Of a stretch of DNA of 64,000 bases, positions 47,535 to 59,076 are shown one piece after another (positions within the stretch are counted from its first letter, which is position 1; each line of letters begins with the position of its first letter). Source of the DNA: Spirometra erinaceieuropaei (Eukaryota; Platyhelminthes; Cestoda; Diphyllobothriidea; Diphyllobothriidae). The notes beneath the pieces were generated by a model. That model was given only the letters and a program-made list of their open reading frames with translations. It did not search any database and was not told the origin of the DNA. The stretch covers positions 2,149,519 through 2,213,518 of the forward strand of contig CACRXP010000009.1 in assembly GCA_902702965.1 (NCBI GenBank). Reading direction: 5' to 3'. The translations under genes were made by a program, and so were the position numbers.

Positions 47535-47640
47535 CAGGACACTCTGCGCACATTCCTCGCTGTAAGCAGTCAGACGCGCCCTTAAAATACTAGGATGTGC
47601 TAAAATCCGGGGCTTGGAGGCTGCCAGCTGACCGAATAAA
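47535..47640 (+). repeat. Dispersed repeat (R6), second copy
   Basis: CACTCTGCGCACATTCCTCG, CTGTAAGCAGTCAGACGCGC, CTTAAAATACTAGGATG and GGCTGCCAGCTGACCGAATA match 15775-15870 in order. Confidence 0.6.
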
Positions 47641-47704
47641 CCAGTCCTCTCGTAGGATGGGGAGCCAGGCTTCAGTGGCCGCAAAACTGGTGGACGGTCT
47701 CAGC

Positions 47705-48083
47705 ACTCAGTCATACCCAGAAAGACTGATCCGGCTAAACGTGTTTCCCTCTCCTACAGACGAATGAGGTGTGACCTGTTATGAACATTCTGCATTATCC
47801 ACGGGAATGAATGTTCGCTCAAATCTGAGGACTTCATTGAATTCACGACCATGAGTCACCTGCGCGATCATCCGTACAAAGTCAAGCGGGAGCGTACACG
47901 CCTAAACCATCGGAAGTTTCCCTTCAGCCAGCGTGTTGTTCGACCGTGGAACTCACTGCCAGGTGAAATAGTGACATCTGATACAATGGCTGTATCCAAA
48001 GGGCAGCTGGATCGTGTGATCTTTGATAAACGACGACTCTCACTTCAGGACTATCTGCGGCCAGCCATAAATTTTACTCCCTG
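47705..48083 (+). pseudogene. Non-LTR retrotransposon RT, C-terminal fragment
   Basis: Frames read YPERLIRLNVFP, then (after a frameshift) YRRMRCDLL, a TGA, and TFCIIHGNECSLKSEDFIEF. The open part continues MSHLRDHPYKVKRERTRL, NHRKFPFSQRVVRPWNSLPG and EIVTSD. RRxRGDLI and the RxxFFSxRVVxxWNxLP motif are the conserved C-terminal signature of many non-LTR retrotransposon proteins (CR1/RTE/Jockey-like). The clade cannot be fixed from this stretch. One frameshift and one stop make it a dead 3' fragment. Confidence 0.82.
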
Positions 48084-48433
48084 ATTTCATCCCTATGTAA
48101 CGCATCCCTGATATTTCATGAAATTTTCCCTCGAAAACTACGTAAATGACTGCACTTTATGCCGATTGTATATAACTGCGCTTAAAATTTCACATGTACA
48201 TGGAGAAGACCGCCTGCCGCACCCTTCGCAGTCCCCCACTGTAAAAACGTTTTCCGTGAACAAATATGTTACTGACAAAAGTTTAGTAAGGTGTGCATTA
48301 AACATTTATATTGTGTATACCGTTTTCAATAGGGCCATCAAGGGCATTGCCTATTACCCTAAAAAAATACACTAATGTGGCATCTATGGCCTTCACGCTC
48401 GAGCGGAAAGTCCGGCCCATTGTGAGCTGACTT

Positions 48434-48690
48434 GGTGTGTGTGGTCCGCGTAGAGGGGTTTGTTAATCTTGTCAGCCACTGCGTCCTCTCCCACCTCCGG
48501 TTCTCTTTGCGCTACCATGTAACCAGACACACGTCGGTAATGGAAGAGAGGGTGCGGTAGATGCTGCGCAAGTCCACTTTATCACTATAAAGTAGTTCGC
48601 GCACAAGTCACCATCCCTACACCTACCTGGTTGTGAAACAGACGGTGGACACAGTCGTTCGCGTCGGCCGAACTGCCGGGCTGAGTGTAA
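48434..48690 (+). repeat. GC-rich dispersed repeat (R2), partial copy with R3 motif
   Basis: CTCTCCCACCTCCGGTTCTC, GAGGGTGCGGTAGATGCTGC, GCAAGTCCACTTTATCACTA and AGTAGTTCGCGCACAAGTCA follow the R2 order. The reverse complement of the CTACGCG motif stands at its left edge (GTGTGGTCCGCGTAGAGG). Confidence 0.65.
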
Positions 48691-48699
48691 AGGCAGCAA

Positions 48700-49309
48700 T
48701 GGTCATCCGGCACAGATCAGAGACAGTTTTGGTAACGCTACTGCTTGGCACTCATCGGACAGGAGCAAGTAACTAATAGCAACAGTAAGATGAGGCTGAC
48801 GCGTGTGGGCAGAAGGACCGATATTTTGACACAGCGTCGCCGTGAATCTGTGTACCAGTTCAGAGACGTCAACAAACCCATGATTACGCTCCATCACAGA
48901 GTTTGTAACGGTTGAGCTTAACATGGAAGGAGGAATTCGCCTTCGGCTAAGGAAGCTAGGCTTACTGGTTAGTGGCATGCCTCGTGAGCGCCTTAGAGAT
49001 TTAGAGGGAGGGGCGTCCAATAAATGGGTTGCAGGAAGTGCAGTTTAGTCAGAGTGTTAACGCAAAAAAACTGTACTTAGGTCAAATGGTAAAAATCCGA
49101 CACAGAGAAGGAGGTTCAGTATTTTAAGCTTCTGAATCCTCTCTGGAAGCTACCGTCAGCTGGGTATGTAGAGATAAGTCAATCAAGTCTCTTGCACGTC
49201 GACGGAAAAAGAGTTTGGAGTATCTTTGACAACCTCTGTTTAGGTTAGCTCGTCTATCGCTTCGGAAGCAAAGTCAACGATGATATTTATAGTTGCGAAA
49301 ATTCCCATA
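48700..49309. other. Intergenic, nothing recognised
   Basis: No gene, repeat family or RNA feature could be supported here. Confidence 0.5.
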
Positions 49310-49866
49310 GCAGTAATCAGAAGACGAGGTGGCGAGCATACGTAGCTTTCGATAAATTCTCGTCGGGCCAGTACAGTTATATAGGAACGGGGTAGAAGTA
49401 AAACATGCAAGCGATAAGAGAAGTCGATAAAAGTACTCCTTAAACAAAGGTGGGGTGGGGGACTGTGGGGGAGGGGGTTGGGGGTAATAATAGTCATTGT
49501 CAGGGGCGGGGTGAGAGCGCAAGTGCGCGGGGGGAGTTGCACCGTTAGTCAGCCGTCGACCACTGTAGGCGCGGAGCCTGAACGTGGTTCCTCTGAGCGC
49601 ATAAGGTTGGCTTTCGTAACCTGATGACGACCGCCTCTGCTGTTGCAAACAGGCGCTGGCCTAGTAGCTTAGGGTAGCTCGATGGGACTTTATAAATCAC
49701 ACGAAAAGCTTCGTTGGGGTCCACACGATGTCCGGAATCGACAACATGCTCGAGAATGGCGCTGCTTATACTCCTCGTTTCGCCTTTTCCTAGCCATGCC
49801 GGGAGGTGTTCGCGTATTCTTTTGGATAAGCGCCGACTCGTGCGACCAATGATATTTATGTTTGGT
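49310..49866 (-). pseudogene. Retroelement GIY-YIG endonuclease module (second type), copy 1
   Basis: The - strand reads NINIIGRTSRRLSKRIREHL, PAWLGKGETRSISSAILEHV, VDSGHRVDPNEAFRVIYKVP, then ATAEAVVIRLRKPTLCAQRN and HVQAPRLQW. IGRTxRxLxxRIxEH is the GIY-YIG core with its Arg and Glu, and AEAxxIRxxKPxLCxQ is a typical tail after this domain in retroelements. It differs from the PLE-type modules elsewhere in the window by the WLGKG insert. A copy lies at 63425-64000. The non-coding 3' part (from 49530 down to 49310) is shared between both copies. Confidence 0.75.
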
Positions 49867-52173
49867 TACTGAAAAGCCTCGACAAGAACGGGGACGACCA
49901 TTTAATGCGCGTCCAATACTATCTTCGGCCTTCGGTTCCTTTGACCCATGTAATTGCCGGGTCAGTCAACACATTAAATGCGGTCGATAGCAGGGGACTA
50001 CTTCAGAGTATCTAATCACTCAAAGACAACTGAACAAGTTGGAAGCAAGTGAGCGTGAGGGTGCGAGCTGGCAGTAGCGACTCGATTATCGATCGAGCAA
50101 CTAATGCCTCAAGCCCTCCCCTTGCCTACCAAGGCCTATACTATCGGGTTGGAGCGCACTGACCAGCCAAGGGTTGGAGACTGGCCTCAGGATCAAGGCA
50201 GCAACCAGGGGAGATTAGATATTAATCCAACTTACCTGGTTCTATAATTGAGCAATTTGATTTGACGCTGCCTTGCAACCCCCTGTTAATGAACTCGAAA
50301 GAAAGCCCAAACACACAGAACGACAAAGTCATTTTCATGCGGCTCGAAGTTTCCGCCCAAAGAGACGGCCACCCACCTTCACATGGATTCGGAGGTAGAA
50401 GTGCATTGCTGTCTCCTCCACGGTGACATGGTCGCGTGTGATGGAAATCACGGTGGCAAAATAAAGTGGAAGGTTACATTTTATGCACTGGGGGCACTTT
50501 CTCGCGAAATATGTCTAACAGTGTCTTGCATAGAGCTACGACAGGCTATTTTATCAATTCTGACAAAAAATACTTTGCGTTACTCCCTCTACTTTTGACA
50601 GATTTGTTCGGACAAATTTAATCCAAATCCAGGGCTCTGTCCTCGATGTGAGGGCCATTTGTTTCGAGATCTAGCCTAGTACGTCGAGTGGAATTCTGAG
50701 GATTGCACCGTTGGGCATGATGGTTCAACAAGGCCAAGGTTCCGAATCCAAAATTCAGAAAATACAAAGTTTTATGCAAGCTTTACTGCAGAAAGAGAGC
50801 GTAAACGCGGCTCAGCACGCAGTGATAGCAATCGTTCTGAAAAACCGCATGCCAGGTGGTCAAGGTAATTGTTAGGGTAAAGGCTACGGTTAGGAAACAG
50901 GACTAAGCACCACCTGAAATTTAATGCAAGGCCATCTATGTTACAGAAGTGTCTTTGGTCGCCTGTTCAATCGATCAATTTTGGGAAAGTAAACGTGTGC
51001 GGTTACTCATATCGCGGGCGAATTAACCATAACATGTTCTAAGGTCTCCACTTTTTGAAATAACTTTACACTATATTATGTTTTTCAGGTTTGCCCACAG
51101 TCGCTTTTAAAGTAACATACATTTTACATTTTTTTTGTCAGCTAGTAAATTAATGTGCGACACTTTTTCACACTGGTGCCGGTGAAAAATCGATGAGCAG
51201 GACAGTTAGCGGATGGGATTTGTGCGCTTGCAGCCAGTCGGCGAAGGGGACAGTGCCGAGTGACGTTAGGCTCTTGACATGAAGACGCCAAGCCCCACGT
51301 AATTCAAACAGCGAAGTGGCAGGGGAATTTAAGCGGATCGAAGGCAGCATGGGCGACCAAGGGAGCGGACCGCCACATTTAAACCAGGATGTACGATCGA
51401 CAGGGTTTAAAGAACAGAGACCTCGATGCCACGGCACTTATAGGGTCGGCTGTCTTTTCACCTCCTATAAAAAATTACGGAGAATCAGACTTTCGCAATT
51501 CAGGCATGCACTGAAGGTATTTGGGATAGCCCGGGAAGGGTAGGCGCTTTTCTGATTGGTCAGTGGTAAGAAATGGCCAGATGTACAACCTGCCTACGCC
51601 ATTCAGACTCCAACTGTGATCCAGGCCTCACCTGTGGACCCCTGGAGCTGCGCAGCAACCCGATCCAGTAGCCGCTTTAAGCGACGACCGAAACAGAGTG
51701 CAGGGAGCCAGACTATCTATTCAAAGTCGGCGGTGGTATGCGCAGACGCGGCTATGCACCAAACTGACCGTTTCTATGGGGCTGGCACCTAAGGAGCTAT
51801 AGAGAAGTCTACATTCCTTTGATCCCTTTTAAAAGGTGTTCCCTGAACCATTTATAGGTTTTAATTTGAAGTCTAGCCCTGAGTCCACCAGGATGACGAG
51901 GTGTCAACTCATCAAGGACCCAGATATGAAGGCAGAATCTATTTACTTCACCAATCAGGCTGACCTCCAGATCTCGCTTTGACTAGACATGCCTGGATCT
52001 ACCTGCAGGTCTGTGTTTAACAGCCCACTTGGCTTTTTAGTCACTAGTCTGATTTTTTGTGGTCAAAATCCTGTGATTGTATACTTCTCTGCAGACATGC
52101 TATTCACTGCATTGTTCGTACTGCGTACAGCCTACGACGTTGCTATAATCAATTTACTTCGCCCGACCACACG
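49867..52173. other. Intergenic with one R4 segment
   Basis: R4-type sequence (AAATTTAATGCAAGGCCATC) lies near 50870-50960. Open frames around 51168-51792 resemble nothing I know. Confidence 0.55.
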
Positions 52174-53171
52174 TACAGTGAGTGACCGATCTCATGAAAT
52201 GTTGGCTGAAATTCTGAAATGCGTTTTCGATTAAGAAGGATTACTTCGTCGCGGTTGTAATACTGATTATCTTGCGGTATAATCTTATAACACTTCGGAC
52301 GCAGCAGGATGTCAGCTTTTTAATACACTGCTTTCCAAACTCCTGTAGAAACCGTACTCGGCAAATAAATGACTACTTAAGTAGCAGGCATTATTCACAT
52401 TGATTTTCGACGGTCTTGCAAATTCAAATATATTTTATAGAAACCACGAGCAAAAATATACTTTCTATCAGTCCTTTGATAGAGAATCACGTTATAATTA
52501 TATTTTATACTCTAAGAAGGAGTGTACTTAGGTTTTAAAAAAGTTTTCTAATTGCCGAACAATTTGCAGCTTGGTCATTCCTTGCATTTGCGCTTAGTAA
52601 TTTCATTCTACAAGGTGCATGCGCTCCGCGTTAAGAAAATGACATATTTTTCTATGCCATTAAGAAGATATCATACAGAGTCCATAAAATTTTGTAATGG
52701 ATGCGGACTATGTTGTACATTTCATGAGGAGCTGTGAAAAGCGGCGAGGTACGATGCTATGTGAATGGACATTGCGAGGTCTTAAAAAATCTCAAGATTA
52801 GAAACTTTTTAAAATTTAATTATACTCCTTCCTTGAGCTTGAAACATAAAGAAGACGTAAGTCTCTATTAATTGACTGAAATAAAGCATATTTTGGTCGT
52901 TGTTTCTATAAAATATGTTTAAATTTGCAAGACCATCGAAAATCAGTGGGAGAAATGCATGCTACATAAGCAGTCACTTTTTACCCAGCACGGTTTCTAT
53001 AGGAGATTGCAAAGCAATGTATTCAAAAGCTGACATCCTGCTGCGTCCGAAATGTTATAAAATTATACCGCAAGGTAATCAGTATTACAACCGCGACCAA
53101 GTTATCCTTCCTAATCGAAAACGCATTTAAGAATTCCAGTCAACCTTTCATGTGATCGGTCGCTCACTGTA
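52174..53171. mobile_element. Foldback element copy H (variant end sequence)
   Basis: The ends are TACAGTGAGTGACCGATCTC and, inverted, GTGATCGGTCGCTCACTGTA. These differ from the TACAGTAGGTGGG ends of copies B, C and G, while the subterminal TCATGAAATGT, AATTCTGAAATGCGTTTTCG and internal blocks are shared. This marks a second subfamily to which copy D also belongs. Confidence 0.88.
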
Positions 53172-54056
53172 TTTCAAGCAGATGGAAGCACGGTAGAGAC
53201 TGCCAGTCTCGCTTTACTTTCCTTCGAGGAGGATGAGGTACACTATCGTCAACAGACAACTTCCGCATCATCTACTCCGACCCCAGGAATTACAATGGCG
53301 GCCACCGGATGTCCACTGCTAAACAGACGTTTACTTTAAAGACCTCGTAGGAATGAAATAAGATGCCGGCTTTAAAAGGTCATTTGCGGAAGCTCACAAC
53401 CCCCCCCCCCCTCCGGACATGCTCTTATGCCCGCGACGGCTGTAAAAGCAAGCGCGCACTCCCATAAAGCCTGTCAGGGCTAGCGTTAGCTTTACATGAT
53501 CAAGCTGACCTTTTTTGTGGCAAGCACTGGTGCCGGTTGATGATGGCCGATGGTCTAGATTTCGGATTTCCTGCCTCATCCATCGGCAGAGATATGAGGA
53601 AGAAAGCAAATCGGGCGTTTTTATTTGTTCATTCCAGTCTTCATTAAGGGAAATATACAATAGACCAGCATTTATATATGCATACATGTAAATAAATATA
53701 TGATAAAGGTATTATACAGTACTCCCGACATGTGCTTCGTCGATATTCTGACGCTGCGTAACATAGCTGCGAGAGGTTCGGCTCTTCACTGGGATGGTAT
53801 AATACCATTAGCATGTGGATTTCATACTACTCGTAGTACTGCCTGTTTGTAGAATGGGCATTACGTGGTTATTCCACAGTAGTTGATTGTCTTCGACTCG
53901 AATGTCCCTGGAAATTTCGGTTCTGACCCTGAAATGTTATGTCCCGGAGATGTAATTCCAGGTCCTGCGCTGAGTAATTTCTGAAATTATTCATTTGATA
54001 AATATATGTAAATGTGAAAGGAGGAATTCCGTCGGAAAAAGAGATTTATGCGTAAA
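53172..54056. other. Intergenic, nothing recognised
   Basis: A poly-C run at about 53401-53412 and a TA-rich stretch near 53680 are the only notable features. Confidence 0.5.
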
Positions 54057-54150
54057 TTTTCGAGCTGGTTGCACTAACCCGTCGTCAGACAAAGTGAATA
54101 ATGAGAGGTGGGATTGTTACACTGCTGGTTGAGGACGCAGACAGAGAGGG
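54050..54150 (+). repeat. Retroelement-end-like repeat, copy 1
   Basis: AATTTTCGAGCTGGTTGCAC, CCCGTCGTCAGAC and TTGTTACACTGCTGG are repeated at 54580-54680. The - strand carries a CTGACGA ... CTCGAAAA hammerhead-like core (54057-54088). Confidence 0.65.
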
Positions 54151-54243
54151 AAGCAGACGACCTTGCGAGGGGGAGGTGTGAATCGTGTTGTGAGGGGTGC
54201 CGGAGGTGAGGATAGGTGTTGTGGGTCCTGGCTGTAGCTCACT

Positions 54244-54290
54244 NNNNNNNNNNNNNNNNNNNNNNNNNNNNNNNNNNNNNNNNNNNNNNN
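54244..54290. other. Assembly gap (47 N)
   Basis: Run of N between the two copies of the CTGACGA-bearing repeat. Confidence 1.
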
Positions 54291-54579
54291 GAGATCATGC
54301 ATGTCCGGACACGTATTAGCTGTTGCTGTTCTTAAGGTGGGCGCCAGTCAGTCCACCGCGATCGGATACCTTCGTAGTGGACATCTAGGTCAACATGGCG
54401 GTTAATACTATCCCCACCGGAGTGCCAAGCTTCGAGGAATTCCCGTGTCAGTTTGGTGTTAGCCACGGCCACCACTTCAGTACCGTCCCAATTGTATATA
54501 TGTAGATCGGTGGTGGCATACTTTCCGAGCCGATATGATGAAAAAAGGAAGAGGCTCTTTGGAAAAATCGAGTTGTACT

Positions 54580-54680
54580 CGTGAATTTTCGAGCTGGTGA
54601 CACCAAGCCGTCGTCAGACGAAATGAAAACAAGAAAGAAAGGTAGTTTGTCACACTAGACCAGTTAGCGCGACAGGACAG
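54580..54680 (+). repeat. Retroelement-end-like repeat, copy 2
   Basis: AATTTTCGAGCTGGTGACAC, GCCGTCGTCAGACG and TTTGTCACACTAGACCAG match the copy at 54050-54150. The - strand hammerhead-like core is at 54586-54617. Confidence 0.65.
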
Positions 54681-54759
54681 ACAGACTATTGGCCTATGAG
54701 AGGGATGGTCACAGAGTCATGGTAGGTCTCAGAGCGAGGGGGGAGGCGGAACAATTAGT

Positions 54760-55070
54760 ACATATGGGGAGACGACAGAGTCTGGGGGGTAGATTGGTAC
54801 AGCACTGTTTCGGGCTTGTTGGCCCTCATTCAGCCAATCATACTCCTGATCACCAGCTGGGACGGGAAACACAAACAGACGCTCACACACTCGGCGCAGA
54901 TGGTCCACCACTGGGGTCTACTGGATGGGTCATAAGCACTTCATCAAACCGAAATTCATCAGTGTCTCGCCACCGGATACTCTTTGTCGCTGCATATGTA
55001 CATATACGTACACATATGTACATATATATTCATATTGCTAATATACATATATATGTGCATATGACTGTAG
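54760..55070 (+). repeat. Dispersed repeat (R5), copy 3, with TA/CATA microsatellite
   Basis: GGTACAGCACTGTTTCGGGC, ATCACCAGCTGGGACGGGAA, CGGCGCAGATGGTCCACCAC and TGGGTCATAAGCACTTCATC match 30125-30340. A (CATATA)-rich run covers about 54990-55065. Confidence 0.8.
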
Positions 55071-56670
55071 AATCTAGTCCTTCAAAGGCATCTCTCGCTC
55101 CTGTAGGCGGCTGCACTTCTTTTGACAGCATGTACCATCCACGGGTCGGTTCTGCATCCTTAAGCCCGGCTACATAGGACGCGTTGAGTAATGCTCGGAC
55201 TTCCCATCTTCGATCACTGCTTCCAATAGTTTACCCTCGGCTCCTCCAGTTATATCCGTGTCGGTAAAATCGGAGGTGCACTTTGAGTCTAGACTCCTAG
55301 CCCCCCACGAGATATGCTCCCCACCTAAAGGAAGTTCCTTATTCAAACTGCATGGTCTTCAATCATTTCTGCGCCTCTCCTGTGTAATGGCTGAAATAGT
55401 GCACTGAATGTAGTATGTAGTACCTTAATGATCACCCGAAATTAGTAGGGTCCCGATGCGCATAAATCGGTTAGATGTTGTACAAACTGTCGATCTTTAA
55501 GTCGTACACAGTGTGGTTTGCAATCTTGGGAACACCTCAAACATGAGGCCGCGTACAGCGAATTCACGATTCTGTCTCGTTGCTGTGGCCAGATATTTGT
55601 CTCAAATGTGCTCGCAGGCGACGGGGATGAGGTCTCGGGTGTGTACATGTATTTGCAAGTGCAGAGCCCTCACAACTTACTGTAAAAGCTGAGAGTGCGA
55701 GTTGTTTTCCTGGCCTTGCGGCATCCTACTTTTTCGGAAGGTTCCACAGTGCGCCTGATATTCGGAAAGATGGGGTTATGTTAATCAGTCATTCGTGAAC
55801 GTCAGGGTGTTTTAACGGAGGACTCCAATTCTGTGTCTACGCCCCACTCCGCGCTGCCCCCTCTTGGGCCGAAATGCAAGCAATTACGGTGGTATCTATG
55901 GCTACCAGGCAACCGTTGATATCACTAACCATGCATCATCAGATACCCTAGCGGCGGACCACATGGGGGCACTCACTTCAGTAGGAATGACATATCTTCA
56001 CACGCACACACACACACGCCCACACACACACGCCCACGGATACATAGTTCATGCACGCGAACTTGTTGTAAACTTTCTCCGACTTCATTCCGCACGGGAA
56101 CAGATATCGAGTAGACACACCTATAGGCAGACCGCCACGTCCTCCTCCTACCCATCACCAGTGGCCTCTTAATCGCACACTGATGCAGTGATCAGTTATC
56201 ACCCTTGGCAGTAGCCTGTGTATCCAGGCGCGTGCATGTTGTTTACGCCACGCAATGACCGACCATCCAACTCTCTGTCCGAATGTGGCTGCCAATTCCT
56301 CACTGACCCTCCCCCCCCCCCCAACCGGTATCCGTACCACATCCAGGGATGATGCGGCGCTGTGGTGACCTGCTCAACGGCCACGCGTGGGATGGATGGT
56401 GTGCCTCGCCAGCGGGAAAGGGGTCCTTCAGCAACAAACAACCTAGAAACCCAGCATTAAAACCTTGAGGTGGGGGGTAGATGTGGGTGTTGGCAGTAGC
56501 AGCGGTGGTGGCGGTGATGTCGTGAATAACTGTTCCATTTTTTCGAGCAGGAAAAAGCAACTGAACCAAGACCATGTCGGGTAACGGGAACAGCTCTTAG
56601 CTGACAATACAAATGGTTTTAGGAAGCCATGCGCGTGGGCGCGGCCTTCGCAGTTGCGACAGTCTCGGTG
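55071..56670. other. Intergenic with CA-rich microsatellite
   Basis: A (CA)n/(CACG)-rich stretch lies at about 55999-56032 and a poly-C run at about 56310-56323. No gene recognised. Confidence 0.55.
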
Positions 56671-56721
56671 GTCGAGAAGAAGGAGACACGATAGCTGAAA
56701 GAGGAACTTTATTAGCCTGAC

Positions 56722-56752
56722 GTTTCGGACTCTCACTTAAATCCATCATCAG
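56722..56752 (-). ncRNA. Hammerhead-like fold
   Basis: CTGATGA, arm GGATTT, loop AAGTGA, arm GAGTCC, GAAAC. The two arms pair over six positions with G-U wobbles, and both conserved core boxes of the hammerhead ribozyme are intact. The cleavage-site strand of stem III could not be located, so activity is unproven. Confidence 0.4.
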
Positions 56753-56890
56753 AGACAGGGTCGGATAAGGGCGGTAAATTGTTCAGATGTTTCCCAGATG
56801 TGATAGGCATGTAACGGCCTAGCAACTACACCCTGTAAATACTGCAACACCTGGGCAATTTACCCCCCCCCCCCTTATCTGACTCTGCCT

Positions 56891-56921
56891 CTGATGATGC
56901 ATTTGAGTGGAAATCCGAAAC
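56891..56921 (+). ncRNA. Hammerhead-like fold, opposite arm
   Basis: CTGATGA, GCATTTGAGTGGAAATCC-type stem-loop and GAAAC, the partner of the - strand fold at 56722-56752. The stem II is weaker here. Confidence 0.35.
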
Positions 56922-56999
56922 GTCATGCTAATAAAGCTCACATTCCAGCGGTCGTGTCTCCTTCTTCCCGACTACTTCCTGGAACCCGCTTCTCCGCTT

Positions 57000-57835
57000 T
57001 TATTAGTCCCAAAGGTTCCCTGTGAATTTGCAGTCACCTCAAGAGCAGGCTCTCCCATCCACTTTGGTCAGCATCATTTGAAGTAAAGAGAGAACCGCTC
57101 TGATGGAGGCTAAATTATCTCTCCGACCGTCGGTTTAGGTGAGGGGAACGTCCTGCGCGTCGCCAACTGTATCGCGAAGTGTAAAGGTCAAAGACCAGGG
57201 GAATGGGAGGTTGGCATGTCCATGTACATTTTGATGCTGTCATCCACCAAATCGCACTAAAACCCCACGCCCAGAAGACCTCATATATGATCTAGGATCT
57301 TTCAGGTCCTTGAGCGAAGCACTTTGACAGTTGGGCCTCACGTTTGAGCTATGTCGTTGCTATCTTGGATATCCAAAGCCATATGAACATGGTTTTTGCA
57401 GATTTGGCCGATAGCAGGAAAGAATACTGGTACTCTGGTCTGACTTAGAATTCTTGTCTCGGCCCCATGTAGACGGTCACATTGTGAAGAGATGTCTTCT
57501 GTCTGTTTTTGTAACATTTATCGTTTACTAACTGATTGTTGCCATGTGATTGGCCGCAATGCTTCAGGGATAGAGCCTCAAGGCAAGACGGAACATCTCT
57601 GTTTCGTTCTACAATCAGAACGGATTGAGGAATGTCATTCCCACACGAACTTAAAGTCGCTCACTGAACCTTGATCTCTGCTCCTCTCCAGTTCTGGAAT
57701 AAGATGTATGCGGGGACCTGGATAAACAATAACCCAGCCACCTCACCTTTAACTCCATATTTTCTACAGATTCTGCATTAAACAGTTTCTTGTGCTCAGG
57801 TTAGCAAAAGTAAGAGATCCGGGTTGATAATCTGA
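57000..57835. other. Intergenic, nothing recognised
   Basis: No gene or repeat family could be supported. Confidence 0.5.
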
Positions 57836-58716
57836 GAAAAATGAAGTGCTCACCGGATCGAGAGACTTGTTCGGCTGACGTTTTGAAGAGCTGGGGCGGC
57901 TCTCCGTAAATAAAGCGTCTAGTGAAAAATCTATCAGAATTTCGAATAGACAGCCGGATTAGTTGGCCTTGGGCTGATCGATTGTTTTCTTCTTTCGCTG
58001 CCTTGGCCTACTGGCCGTCGCCTGTGAGTGTTGGTGGTCTCCTATATTGTGTGTCGTTACTTCAGTTGGCGTTAGTTGCGTTTGCGGCCCCTTTTGGGTG
58101 AACTGGTCGACAGGCCGTGCTTGCTCGTTAGTCTTAGGCTCCGTACGACTGTCTTGTTTTCGTCACGGCGTATGTAGTAACGTAGGACTTTATAGGTCGA
58201 AGGAAGGTCTAGATGTCTATTGATGGAGTTGGTATCTGAGTACCAAGCCTCAGGTGAGAGACGTTCTGTCCATGAGGTGCCCCTGCCTAAGGCGGCTGCT
58301 CCTTAAAAATCAAAACTTTGATCAGTTTCCCCGATGTGAGCCGCAAGCTGTGAGTTTGTGTCTAGTCTCCGAGCTGCCAGTTTGTGCTCATTCAGGCGGG
58401 TCTGCAATTTCCGTCTGGTTTTCCCAACGTAGTTGCAGTCTCCATCGTTGCAACGTATTACATAGACAACTGTTGAGGTTTCAGTGGGTGGCGGTATGTC
58501 TTTGATTTGCAACAAACTGCGACGAATTGCTGCCTGGGATCGATGGGCAATGCCAACCCTGGAGGATTTGTAACAGTCGTGACACCGCCTCAGAGACTCC
58601 TATAATGTCAGAAATAGTCCTCCAATCTTCGGGTTGTTCTTCTTACGGCCGCTCCAGCTCTTCGAAACGTCAGCCGAACAAGTCTCTCTACCCGGTGAGC
58701 ACTTCATTTTCCACAG
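57836..58716 (-). pseudogene. Penelope-like element remnant flanked by inverted end repeats
   Basis: A - strand GIY-YIG frame lies at 58303-58515: TSTVVYVIRCNDGDCNYVGK, TRRKLQTRLNEHKLAARR and LAAHIGETDQSFDF. It keeps both Cys residues, YVG, the catalytic-type Arg and EH. Just upstream, other frames resemble the region that precedes the endonuclease in PLEs. A roughly 70-bp block with AACGTCAGCCGAACAAGTCT occurs on + at 58644-58716 and inverted at 57836-57905, bracketing the module. The unit has no RT and is presumably inactive, but the endonuclease core is the second best preserved in the window. Confidence 0.75.
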
Positions 58717-59076
58717 TTCCTTGTCTTAAGCGATCACCAAGTCAACGTGGTGGTCAATTCGTCGGGTGCTAGGGGCCAACTGTTCAGCTCTTTAAGGCGC
58801 CTGCTCAGTTGCCCTGTTTAGTGTTTCTCCTGGGGCAGTATGTTCGCTCGAGTGGTTGGGGTCCTCTGACCTGAGGACAGTGCGACAGTCGAAAGCGACG
58901 AAACCTGCCATGTGCGCCATGGGGTGGCCGCGGCACCGGTGACTTATGATACGACGGACTGTTACAGCCTCTACCGCGCTCCTGCTTGCTATCACTGCCG
59001 TGTTCCGAAACTGGGACAAAGCCAAGATGACAGGAGGTGGGTTCTGGTACGGTGGTTGAGAGGCCTAAATAACCCG

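Larger units (their letters stand above)
45824..47700. other. Intergenic sequence with GGA microsatellite
   Basis: Apart from the GGA-triplet run at 46388-46430 and part of repeat R6 near its end (from 47535), nothing is recognised. Confidence 0.6.
56671..56975. repeat. Inverted repeat with hammerhead-like fold in each arm
   Basis: The left arm (56671-56790) read on the - strand and the right arm (56860-56975) read on the + strand share CTGATGATG-ATTTGAGTG, CGAAACGTCA-GCTAATAAAG and CGTGTCTCCTTCTTC. Spacer about 70 bp. The arrangement looks like two retroelement terminal segments in opposite orientation. Confidence 0.85.
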
